Positions 55,474 to 64,000 of a stretch of 64,000 bases of DNA are shown piece by piece. The notes beneath the pieces are model-generated. The model was given only the letters and a program-made list of their open reading frames with translations. It did no database searches and was not told the origin of the DNA. The DNA comes from Symbiodinium kawagutii (Eukaryota; Sar; Dinophyceae; Suessiales; Symbiodiniaceae). The first letter of the stretch is position 1, and every line of letters begins with the position of its first letter. The stretch is taken from contig VSDK01003676.1 in the NCBI GenBank assembly GCA_009767595.1, positions 309,392-373,391 of the forward strand, in the 5' to 3' direction. The position numbers and the translations under genes were made by a program.

Positions 55474-56576
55474 GAAACGAGCTGAGAAACAGCGCCATGC
55501 AGGTCATTTGATGGTATTTATTATGGATTATAGAAATAGATAAGTAGGTTACGTCGATTAATAGCTAATTAAGAAATAACCCAGGTTGTTAAAAGACCAG
55601 ATTATCTAGGTATAGCTGGATAGATATATAGAGATGGATAATCTAGATATTTAGGTAGATAGATACTTATGGTTAGTTTTCTCTTGATGGAAATGATGTT
55701 TGGTATTTGTTGAGCATGGTCAATTTAGTGATCAAGAAAAGGGGCAAGGCCCAAGAACGGTAGGGTTTATGACCAACATTTACATCAGGAATTGGTCCAT
55801 GATGGTGAGTCAGGCTGATTACCAAGATCAATAGCCATATTACCTAAATAAACAAGGCTACAGTACTTGTTTTTATCCACAACCCTGCATAGTTGCACCC
55901 TAGAAGCCACCAGCTCAATCACTCATCAGACGGTCTTGGGGAAGTCAACCCTGCGTAACTGGGGGGTCGCGTTCAGACGCACTCAGGGCAAGCTGTAACT
56001 TCAGGCTGCCAGTTTTTACCCAGTAGCTGCTGGATGATCAATTCGGTTTGTCGGGTGAATAGTAGGGTTTGGTTTCAATCCTGTCTGTAGGGTGGGATGA
56101 GCGATCTGTTTGACCTACAGTACCTTGATCTCGCGATCTGTCGGATTGAGTTCGCGTCAACGTGTTGCCGGCTTAGCAGTTCATTCAATCAACGTTAGTG
56201 TGAGAGCTAGGCTGTTAAGAACCCCCCCATGGGATGTTGTTGGTTATTTCAAGCCTACGATGTGTACCACCGTTCAGCAGTTGTCTTTAGTCATTTGTGA
56301 TTTTATTAAGTGCTAGCTATTGACCAATGTTATGTAGCCATAGTGAATGAACCACCATTAACCATTGACAAGCATAGGATTAACTACCATTCACCAACCC
56401 ATTAACGACCATTGACCACCATTTGCCACCATTGACCACCATTGACCACCATTTGCCACCATTTGCCACCATTGACCACCATTAACCACTCCTTCACCAT
56501 GATTAACCACCATTAACTGATCACTAGAACTCTTGTTCACCACCAACACTACTGACCCACCAGCCCCACCCTTGAG
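55474..56576. other. non-coding stretch
   Basis: GATAGATA-type words at 55540-55670. ACCATTGACCACCATTTGCC repeats lie at 56395-56500. No exon called. Confidence 0.4.
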
Positions 56577-58208
56577 GGGCCCGACCCTTGCTCTACCGGA
56601 CCAGGTGGCTCAGATTCCCATGGATCACGGTGGAAAACTGCAGTGGTAAGAGACCTCAGAGAAATCATGTCAGGAGTTCTCAGGCTTACTCACTATGTGT
56701 AGATGTAGATGTAGATATATAGATATAGATAGACATGAGATATATGTTTATACATATGTTTGTCAAATTTGCAGATGCATGGACCTGAGAGCTGAAAAAC
56801 CTCCATCCATCCATCCATCCATCCATCCATCCATCCATCCATCCATCCATCCCTCCATCCCTCCATCCCTCCATCCCTCCATCCCTCCATCCCTCCATCC
56901 CTCCATCCCTCCATCCCTCCATCCCTCCATCCCTCCATCCATCCACGAACACATGTAATCCAATGACGCTGGCTGCCACCAGCCGGACTTATCATCTTCT
57001 TTGAGGTCGCCACCCGATACCTCTCTGCCGCAGGGAAGCCCGGAGAAATGGGGAGATCAGCTGCTGGGCTCAGTGCCCAACCCCAGCCGGTCAAAGCTGG
57101 TTTATGATAAGGCTATGGGTCAATATCAATCAACCAACTAATGGGGTATAATCACCAACAATAACAAGGAAAACTATGGTTAATGATAGGGGAAGCAGGG
57201 GTACGGGGTTTTGACCCACTGCCATAACTGATAACCAGTGGCTGAGAACTGCTTCAACTTTTTATTTTCAGCCACAATGGCTTGAACTGATAGTCAGTTA
57301 TCTCAAAGGAAAACTCAAGACAACTATGGCCACTGTTTCAACTGAGAAGTATCGTTTCTCTTTTTTGACCATTTAGCTCCTGAGCTTGATTTTTATTGAC
57401 AGGCGGCGTATATAAACACAATGCGTGGGTCGGATAGAGCATTGTGCAAACGCTCGGATGGTTTGGGGGGCACCCCCATTTTGAGAAATCACCATATTAG
57501 TCCTTGATTATGGTTGGATCAAACATTGTTGCATGATCAAACATCATTATCGAACATTATCAACCATATTCAACCGCTAGTTAAGCATATACCCATGATA
57601 TCTGACATGGTACAGCATAGCTTTCCCCTTGTCCAGGGGAGTGTCAGGGACAACCCGGGGCGGGGTGCTCCTTCGTCCTGGCAGGTGGTCTCAGCTACGC
57701 CGTCCCTTCATGGGTGGTGCTTGATGGGACAGCGTGCGGGAACGGATTTGATCCGACAAATGTACTGATTACATCTGGTAGTTTTCTTTGGAATTGATGA
57801 CTGATGACTATAACTTGGAGTTATGTTCACAATTGATGTTTATGATCAATGGCATATGAAGCAGAATTTTCCAACAAAATACAGGACGGTTCGTTGTTTT
57901 GCGATGGATCAACCATGTTATCAAACAATGGTAATGGATAAAATCGAATTGCTAACGGACCAAATCATCACGCTTACTGCTGATTGGGATAGACCCCAGT
58001 GAATGACCTCTAAGAATTGTTGACCCACTTCTGTTTTTGTACCTCTTGCGCCGCGGCTTCGGTGCCGTTCTTTCAATTCGATGCAGAAAGGTGCTTTCCG
58101 TGCACCCAATTGGATGCGCTGCTCTCCTGGGATGGTGCCACATGTGGAGCTGTGAGGTTAGCCGGGACGGTGCTTCCCAAAGCCACGGAGTATTCAATTC
58201 TACCATGA
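56577..58208 (+). CDS. hypothetical Cys-rich protein, four phase-1 exons
   Basis: Exons are 56577-56645, 56983-57099, 57637-57777 and 58015-58208 (stop TGA). All three joints are phase 1, with donors GTAAGA, GTTTAT and GTAGTT. Pieces read [59 protein letters not shown] then [17 protein letters not shown], and [40 protein letters not shown]. About ten cysteines and the repeated DG(T/A)xCG motif suggest an extracellular disulfide-rich domain; symmetric phase-1 introns are common in such proteins. The 5' end is missing. A likeness to disintegrin-type DGTPCG loops is a guess only. Confidence 0.55.
56796..56945. repeat. CCAT and CCATCCCT microsatellite
   Basis: (CATC)n to about 56855, then (CCATCCCT)n. 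It lies within the modelled intron 56646-56982. ORFs such as WRDGGMEG across it are artefacts. Confidence 0.95.
57111..57223. mobile_element. A-family TIR element in an intron
   Basis: GGCTATGGGTCAATATC to TTTTGACCCACTGCC. Starts 11 bases after the donor of exon 56983-57099. Confidence 0.85.
57459..57600. repeat. inverted partner of 60440-60565
   Basis: Starts with a B right half (GGGGGGCACCCCCATTTTGA) and continues through TTAGTCCTTGATTATGGTTG to GTTAAGCAT. The reverse complement recurs at 60440-60565 with few changes. Confidence 0.85.
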
Positions 58209-58310
58209 ATGTCTGGTTTTTCTAGGCTTCTAGGCCTCTTATAGGGGTTATGCCCCTTAAGAATGGGTAATAAAAGGGGAGAATGACTAGCAACAATGGT
58301 TGAACCACTA

Positions 58311-58405
58311 CTGGTTGGTGGTTGGATTGACATTCTTGATTTTCCGCAATATTTGGGATGGATGATTGACACATATTTTTTAGATGGGTTGTATCCACCA
58401 ACCAG
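58311..58405. mobile_element. D-family TIR element, diverged
   Basis: CTGGTTGGTGGTTGGATTGA to GTATCCACCAACCAG. Confidence 0.75.
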
Positions 58406-59300
58406 ATATCGATAGATAGGGTCACACCTCAAAGCCGCTGATGTTTTGCGCGCCTGATCATTCGACCGGTCAGATGTAATTTGATTTTGGGAGGAAACAT
58501 CCAAGGACAATCATCCCCTGATCAATACATGGCCAACAGACAAGAAAGCATCACCCAATTGAGGACATTTTGGGATGATTGAAACTCTTGAGGAGCCGGT
58601 GCTGGTTTGAGTTGATTGATGGTATGAAGGTATGCATTCCACATGCCTTTAAATACCAACTTCTTCACGACCATGGTTTGGTCGGTCAGAAGCATACATG
58701 GATTACCGTAACCCTTCTATGTGAACGCATGTGAACGCTTGAACTTATTCTAATTTTTTGGACTGCATATAACCATTCGTCAAGCCATATCAACCCTTAT
58801 CAACCAGTAGTTAAGCCAAATCCCTTATTAGTTTCAAGTTACAACTGCACATAAACACGAGAACGCCTACCCTCAGGTTATAAAAGTTGTCACTGGTCCC
58901 AGGGATGCACAATTCAGAGATGCGACATCAGGTTCTGCACAAAAGATTTGCGATGTTGCAGCCACACCGTTGGGTAATGTGAAGGAGGGGTGAGACTCAA
59001 AGCTGCATTCCTGTTGGCAAATGCCTATGGAAAAGGTTTCAATTCAGGAAATGAACCTGATTACTTGATGCAAATATCGTACACTTTGTGGATTATGCCC
59101 CCTTTTGAACCCTTTTCAAGGGATGCCTGTGAAAAAGGATACCACTGCTTAAATGATGGATGTCGAAGAATCTTCCCGTTGAGAAACTTGGAGATCCTTT
59201 CGCTAGATCCTTGGTGATTGTGCTGTTTTTTCCTGCGAAAAACTGCAAGGTTCCAGGTTCCAACTTGAACAGACAGCTGCGCAAAGCTGATAGTTTGTAG
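58406..59300. other. no settled gene
   Basis: 58990-59217 is open (ACEKGYHCLNDGCRRIFPLR) but lacks clear splice sites. The minus strand is open as well. Confidence 0.25.
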
Positions 59301-59316
59301 CTGAGTATCCTTTTCC

Positions 59317-59430
59317 TAAACAAGTGCTGGGTTTGCCCGTGTGGAAACGGCTCACCAAGCTCTGGAAGGGGATAGGGCTGCTGAGAGCGCTGATCACCGG
59401 TCGGTCTGCATTGGACCCTATAGATTTCGA
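59317..59430 (+). CDS. possible 3' terminal exon
   Basis: Reads QVLGLPVWKRLTKLWKGIGL then LRALITGRSALDPIDFDPE and TAG. Basic helical composition. Acceptor near CCTAAACAAG. Family unknown. Confidence 0.35.
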
Positions 59431-60095
59431 CCCAGAGTAGCAGTTGTAACAACCCTTGCCACCTTCAGATTTATTGATAGCCGCATTCTTAAGTATTACT
59501 ACCTTGCGAACGGGTTACCATTCGATAGTGACGGGGACAATAATCATTGATTGATGCAATATTGATACAATGTTGATACATATTCACTCACCAGTGAATC
59601 AGTGATCCATTCTTAAGTATTACCATGCGATCATTCCCAGAAGTTTGTTTGATAGATGTATCATTCTTAAGTATTACTATCAGTATACTATTAGTATCAC
59701 TAGTATAGATGGTTACATTCTTAATTACTATCATAATCCATCATACCATATTGTTACGACTAATGTGCTATAGTATCATATTATTGCTACCATACCATAT
59801 TATTTGATTACGATCATTCCATATTCGTACTACTAACAGTATCACTATGACTATTACATATCAGTACATATTATTACTTATTATTACTACCATACCATCA
59901 AATCATATCATTACTATCATTACATATTGCTACTATTATTGCATATTAACAGTAGTAATACGTATATCAACAGTATCATATTATTACTATCATTACGTGA
60001 TTATATTTACATCTATAGTATCATTACATATTAACGATGTAACAATCTATTATATCTATACTATCATTGCATATAACCATATTACAGGATCATAT
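59431..60095. other. A/T-rich non-coding, ATTACTATCAT words
   Basis: Dense TATTACTA and CATATTA words to about 60080. The tyrosine/isoleucine-rich ORF is due to this composition. Confidence 0.5.
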
Positions 60096-60212
60096 GGCTA
60101 TGGGTCAAAACCCCGTACCCCTGGTTCCCCTATCATTAACCATTGTTTTCCCTATGAGTTTGTTGATGGAAATCCCCCATTAGTTGGTTGGTTCATATTG
60201 ACCCAGCTCGCC
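60096..60212. mobile_element. A-family TIR element, inverted orientation
   Basis: GGCTATGGGTCAAAACCCCG to CATATTGACCCAGCTCGCC, with a small insertion in the right TIR. The next exon opens 37 bases later. Confidence 0.85.
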
Positions 60213-60248
60213 ATATCATTGCTATTCATATCACCAACCGTTTCGCAG

Positions 60249-60420
60249 CATGGAGGGTCGGCGGCGATCTCGGCTCAAACCGCTGCTCGGCTCACAGCCC
60301 GCGGCGCGACGGGCTTTGACGACTTGCGCGCGCTTGGAAGCGGCGAGGCGGCGGTGATTCGTGTGGGTTCGAAGCCGGTGGTGGGTTGCAATAAGGTGGC
60401 GATCACGGAAGATGATATTG
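60249..60420 (+). CDS. internal exon, hypothetical protein
   Basis: Opens after CGTTTCGCAG (phase 0) and closes at GAT ATT G before GTGGTTGA (phase 1). Reads HGGSAAISAQTAARLTARGA, TGFDDLRALGSGEAAVIRVG and SKPVVGCNKVAITEDDI with very high G/C third positions. Flanked by A and B elements. Could be an enzyme fragment, but I recognise no family. Confidence 0.6.
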
Positions 60421-60439
60421 GTGGTTGAACCACCCATGC

Positions 60440-60565
60440 TTAACTAGTGGTTAATAATGGTTTATAATGTTCGATAATGATGTTTGATCATGCAACAATG
60501 TTTGATCCAACCATAATCAAGGACTAATATGGTGGTTTCTCAAAATCGGGGTACCCTCAAAATAG
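60440..60565. repeat. inverted partner of 57459-57600
   Basis: ATGCTTAACTAGTGGTT through GATCATGCAACAATGTTTGA to the B left end. See the copy at 57459. Confidence 0.85.
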
Positions 60566-60635
60566 TGAGTTTGTTCTTATAAATGACTAATATTATTTGA
60601 TTTGGGGGGTTCCCTATTCTGAGAAACCACCATAT
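60527..60635. mobile_element. B-family TIR element, complete
   Basis: ATATGGTGGTTTCTCAAAAT and ATTCTGAGAAACCACCATAT. The TIR is near perfect over 16 bases. Confidence 0.9.
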
Positions 60636-60680
60636 TGTAAGGGCTCCCGCCCCCTGCCGCCGACCCCTGGATCCCTGCAC

Positions 60681-61300
60681 GCCAAAAAACCCGGCTGCGC
60701 CACGCTAAATCACCCTGCTGTCGCGTGTCCACCAGGCACCGGCCATGCAATGGAACAGTGCCAAACGTCGCTTTCAGAAAAGGAAAAAAAAGAAGAACAA
60801 GGCTGGAAAAACTCGTGAAGCCGCGCGCCAAAAAACCCACCTTCGCCACACCAAATCACCCTGCTGTCGCGTGTCCACCGGGCACCGGACATGCAATGGA
60901 ACAGTGCCAAACGTCGCTTTCAGAAACGAGAAAAAAAGGAAGAACAAGGCTGGAAAAACTCGTGAAGCCGCGCGCCAAAGAACCCACCTTCGCCACACCA
61001 AATCACCCTGCTGTCGCGTGTCCACCGGGCACCGGCCATGCAATGGAACAGTGCCAAACGTCGCTTTCAGAAACGAGAAAAAAAGAAGAACAAGGCTGGA
61101 AAAACTCGTGAAGCCGCGCGCCAAAAAACCCACCTTCGCCACACCAAATCACCCTGCTGTCGCGTGTCCACCGGGCACCGGCCATGCAATGGAACAGTGC
61201 CAAACGTCGCTTTCGGAAACGAGAAAAAAGGAAGAACAAGGGTGGAAAAACTCGTGAAGTCGGACGCCAAAAAACCCGGCTTCGCCACGCTGAATCCCCT
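60681..61300. repeat. 146-bp tandem array, four full units
   Basis: Unit starts (GCCAAAAAACCC) fall at 60681, 60827, 60974, 61120 and 61266, so periods are 146, 147, 146 and 146. Units are about 95 percent alike; the edge units are the most diverged. Each carries GGCCATGCAATGGAACAGTG and an A/G-rich run of AAAAGAAGAACAAGG type. Since the period is not a multiple of three, no single reading frame crosses it unchanged, although long ORFs exist on both strands. Confidence 0.95.
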
Positions 61301-62549
61301 TGCTGTGGCGTGAACGTGTTGCTGTTTTGGTTCTCCTCTGGCGCGCTCCCCCGCTGGGGTCGGCGGATTATGTAATAACAAGGATGATAATAGTGATTGA
61401 TGATCAAATAAGGTTTGATTATGGTTTCCAATAAGGTTTGATCATGCAATAGAATATTTAGTGAGTAATCAATGATAATCCCATGTCAACTAGCATGGAT
61501 CAATATGATATTGGAATATATTAACAATAAGGTTTGATAATGGAATATAATAACAAGGATGACGGCAATGATAAGGACTAATGTTATGTAATAATGATGA
61601 ATATGCAATAATAAGTGGTTGATCATGGAATATGATATTACTAATAAACGTATGTAATTATAAGGTTCTCAGGTTGGAATATTGTAATACGAACAGTAGT
61701 AACATGTAATGCTAATGATGGAATATACTAACACTGATAGTAATGATGTGTAATAGTAACAATGGAATAATACTCTTGCTTATCATATGATATTACCACA
61801 AAACGACAACAGTAATCAACAAGGAAAAGTTTCATACTGGCTAAACTGGCTTATTCAGTATCATTCATGCATAAAAAGGACTGATCATGCTATCGTGAAA
61901 CATTGCCGGTTCTTTGATATTTGCGTTATCAAGCGCAATTGACGATGATCTACCACCATTGGGAGTGCGAACAATTGTTTATACCATGTTGCAACATGCT
62001 AGCAACACATGCTAGTAAGTATAAAAAATGTTGCCTTAATTCTCAACCAACTAAACGCTATCATATTTGACTGTGAGCGGTTCTTGTTCGTGAAAAGAAG
62101 CGCCGCTTATTGACCGTAATGAACCAATATAAGTCACCATGCACAACTATTTATAATCATCAACTCCCATATATTGAGCATGATCCACCATTGCAAACCA
62201 TTATCATTCACCATTGTTGACCATTGTCAGCCAGCAGCAACCAATACCTATGTATGATAAACCAATATCAACCATTACTATCCATTCACCAGCACTAATT
62301 TCCATTCACCAGCACTATTTACATAGCACAATTAACTATTGGCTATGGTTACAACCACTAAGAACCATAGTAATATTTGGATAACCATACTCATATAACC
62401 ACTATTGATAATAACCATCAATTGGATAAACACATGGTTATCAATAGCCACTAAGAACCACTAACAACCACTAATAACCACTAATAACCATATAAATAGG
62501 TTGTAACGGTTATCTTACTCACCATTAACGTAGCTAACTGCTGCGGCCT
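61301..62549. other. A/T-rich non-coding
   Basis: TAATAATGG words at 61440-61760. ACCACTAATAACCA words at 62340-62500. No exon seen. Confidence 0.45.
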
Positions 62550-62622
62550 GGGGAGTCGTTGAAAACGCGTCTGAACCAGGTCTCCGGGTTCAATGGCTCA
62601 GGCACCGGTCCCGGGGGGTGAT
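62546..62622 (+). CDS. possible exon, frame ambiguous
   Basis: G/C island. One frame reads LRPGESLKTRLNQ and could stop before GTCTCCGGG or run to FNGSGTGPGG and TGA. Another reads AAWGVVENASEPGLRVQWLR. Confidence 0.35.
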
Positions 62623-62639
62623 GAACGATGGATCGTGAA

Positions 62640-62900
62640 TGGTCAGTTAATGGTAGATTAGTGGCAATGGTTGATGAATGGTTGATGAATCGTTGATGAA
62701 TGGTTCATGAATCGTTGATGAATGGTTGGGTTGATGAATGCTTGGTTAGTGGTTCGTGAAGGGTTGATTATTGGATAAGTAGTGACAATGAGTGATTCAT
62801 GAATGGTTGATTAGTGGTTGATGAATTGTTAATGAAGTGGTTCGGTAGCGGATAATGAATGGCATATGGCTGATGAATGGTCAGTTGCAGAGGAGCAAGT
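62640..62900. repeat. degenerate TGGTTGATGAAT tandem words
   Basis: Irregular 10-14 base copies of TGGTTGATGAAT and CGTTGATGAAT. Confidence 0.75.
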
Positions 62901-63547
62901 ACTTGTTGATGAATGGTTGATGTATGATTACTTAGTGGCTCAGCAGTGGTTAACTGATGACTCATCAAATGCAAAAAAGGATATTGCAAACAGACAACAG
63001 GAATCGCAGCAGCCATCAGGAACTATCGACAAAATGGAGAAACACCGCAAACAAGATTGCATAAGGTCATTTGATCATATCCATAGAGAGCCGCTACTCT
63101 TCACCAGCCCACAACTATCATATACTTTCGCAGGAACATCAGTATTGTTGGCACACAATTGTGACCGCCCTTGTTCACTGGTCCCCCGAAGTTGTGATTC
63201 CCCTTTAGCTGGTCATCCAGCACAAAGAAACCACCAAATTGATCAGCATTGACCACGATTTAGCGCACTTTTCCATCACCAAGCACCATCCTTACTAAGT
63301 CGATAGTTGGTATGTTCGTGTGACCTTTCCTTATTACTGGTCAATAACCATCAGTCAACCATCATCAAACCAAAGGTCACCTTCATCAAACCAAAGTAAA
63401 GCGTCAGTCAACCAAATGTGTCATCAACCAAATGTGTCATCATTAAACGAAAGTTAACCATCATCAAACCAGCATAAACCAACCATCCTTAACCATCCTT
63501 CACCATCCTTGACCATCCTTAAGCACCCTCAACCCTCCTTCCCACAG
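62901..63547. other. non-coding
   Basis: An ORF of 128 codons covers 62866-63252 but starts in the repeat and has no exon-like composition. ATCAACCAAATGTGTC repeats lie near 63400-63440. Confidence 0.35.
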
Positions 63548-63658
63548 CCGCGCGAGGCGTCAGTGATTCCCCTCGAGTCCGGACCCGATCGACCCGATCG
63601 AATTGATGACCCGGAGGCACCAACAGTGAGGCGGGAGCTGTCGCGGTGCTGGGGAGCT
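63548..63658 (+). CDS. exon near window end, hypothetical protein
   Basis: Opens after TTCCCACAG (phase 0) and may close at GGA GCT before GTGGGTCATAG. Reads PREASVIPLESGPDRPDRID then DPEAPTVRRELSRCWGA. Charged and G/C-rich. Family unknown. Confidence 0.45.
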
Positions 63659-64000
63659 GTGGGTCATAGGGGCGACCAGCAGCGAATAGCGGTATTTATG
63701 GTGAAAATGCCACTAAATGATGCTGAAGAATGGTTTTAATACCACTGGTTTACTTATTTGAAGAATTTATAGTATTGAATGTTAATGAACCAGCATCAAA
63801 TAGTGGTGTATATACCCTATTCGCCACTAGTGGTTTAATGAATCGCCAGCAAATAGTGGTAATTTCAGCAGCGACTATCAGTGAAAAGATGGTGAAGAAT
63901 GGTTTAATGATGCTGAAGAATGGGTTAGATTCCCGGCGGGTTTTTCATAAGTTATAATTATGGCTTGAGAATGGTCAATGATTCCGACCAGCAATCATGT
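63659..64000. other. non-coding to window end
   Basis: ATGGTGAAAATG and GATGCTGAAGAATGG words are repeated (63700-63735; 63890-63930). No further exon seen. Confidence 0.4.

Noticed and set aside
56686-57094. ORFs reading WRDGGMEG or IHPSIPPS
   Set aside because: They are translations of the CCAT/CCATCCCT microsatellite.
59847-60428. 193-codon ORF rich in Tyr and Ile
   Set aside because: Only its last 57 codons (from 60249) look coding; the first part is A/T-rich repeat and an A element.
60745-61449. ORFs of 100-170 codons across the 146-bp array
   Set aside because: The period is not a multiple of three, frames shift between units, and both strands are open, so protein coding is unlikely.
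62866-63252. 128-codon ORF
   Set aside because: Begins within the TGATGAATGG repeat and lacks exon-like composition or splice support.

Overview
The window is eukaryotic nuclear DNA and most resembles a dinoflagellate, probably of the Suessiales/Symbiodiniaceae type. This rests on short G/C3-rich exons scattered in A/T-rich, repeat-laden introns; acceptors that are almost always AG followed by G; donors that are GT or GC; many short terminal-inverted-repeat (TIR) elements inside introns; and TTTAGGG-like telomeric repeats. I see no rRNA, tRNA, CRISPR array or operon. A 10-base run of N at 45275-45284 marks an assembly gap.

The one gene I can name is at 19359-26621 (+). It is an eight-exon CPPED1-type calcineurin-like metallophosphoesterase of about 360 residues. 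All five metal-site blocks are present, and three of its seven introns start with GC.

Other genes could only be rebuilt as hypothetical multi-exon models whose intron phases agree: 608-2864 (+), 4239-5098 (-), 12037-13288 (+), 32609-34020 (+), 39446-40355 (+), 42988-44716 (+), 46890-47721 (+), 53801-54111 (+) and 56577-58208 (+). Several single exons with good splice signals lie between them (17494, 28938, 49550, 52503, 54825, 60249, 63548). Most genes read on the + strand; 4.2-6.4 kb is the clearest - strand block.

The intergenic and intronic space is dominated by at least five families of 80-200 bp TIR elements, called A to E here. A begins GGCTATGGGTCA, B begins GGTGGTTTCTCA, C begins TACCCTCTGGTAAAC, D begins CTGGTTGGTGGTT, and E is a companion module usually joined to A. 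Several A and B copies sit directly at exon edges and appear to supply the splice donor or lie just before the acceptor, so they look like introners (intron-making transposons). The best case is 34758-34991, where an 18-base target duplication flanks an element exactly at the inferred splice sites.

The rest is tandem repeats: (CAT)n tracts at 11.7, 32.1, 35.4 and 52.0 kb; a 12-mer array of nearly 1 kb at 36.5 kb with long open frames on both strands; a 40-mer array at 37.5 kb; a CCATCCCT tract at 56.8 kb; a 146-bp array at 60.7 kb; and a hairpin followed by degenerate telomeric repeats at 48.2 kb. Exon borders come from reading alone, without transcripts, so all models except the CPPED1-like gene are tentative.
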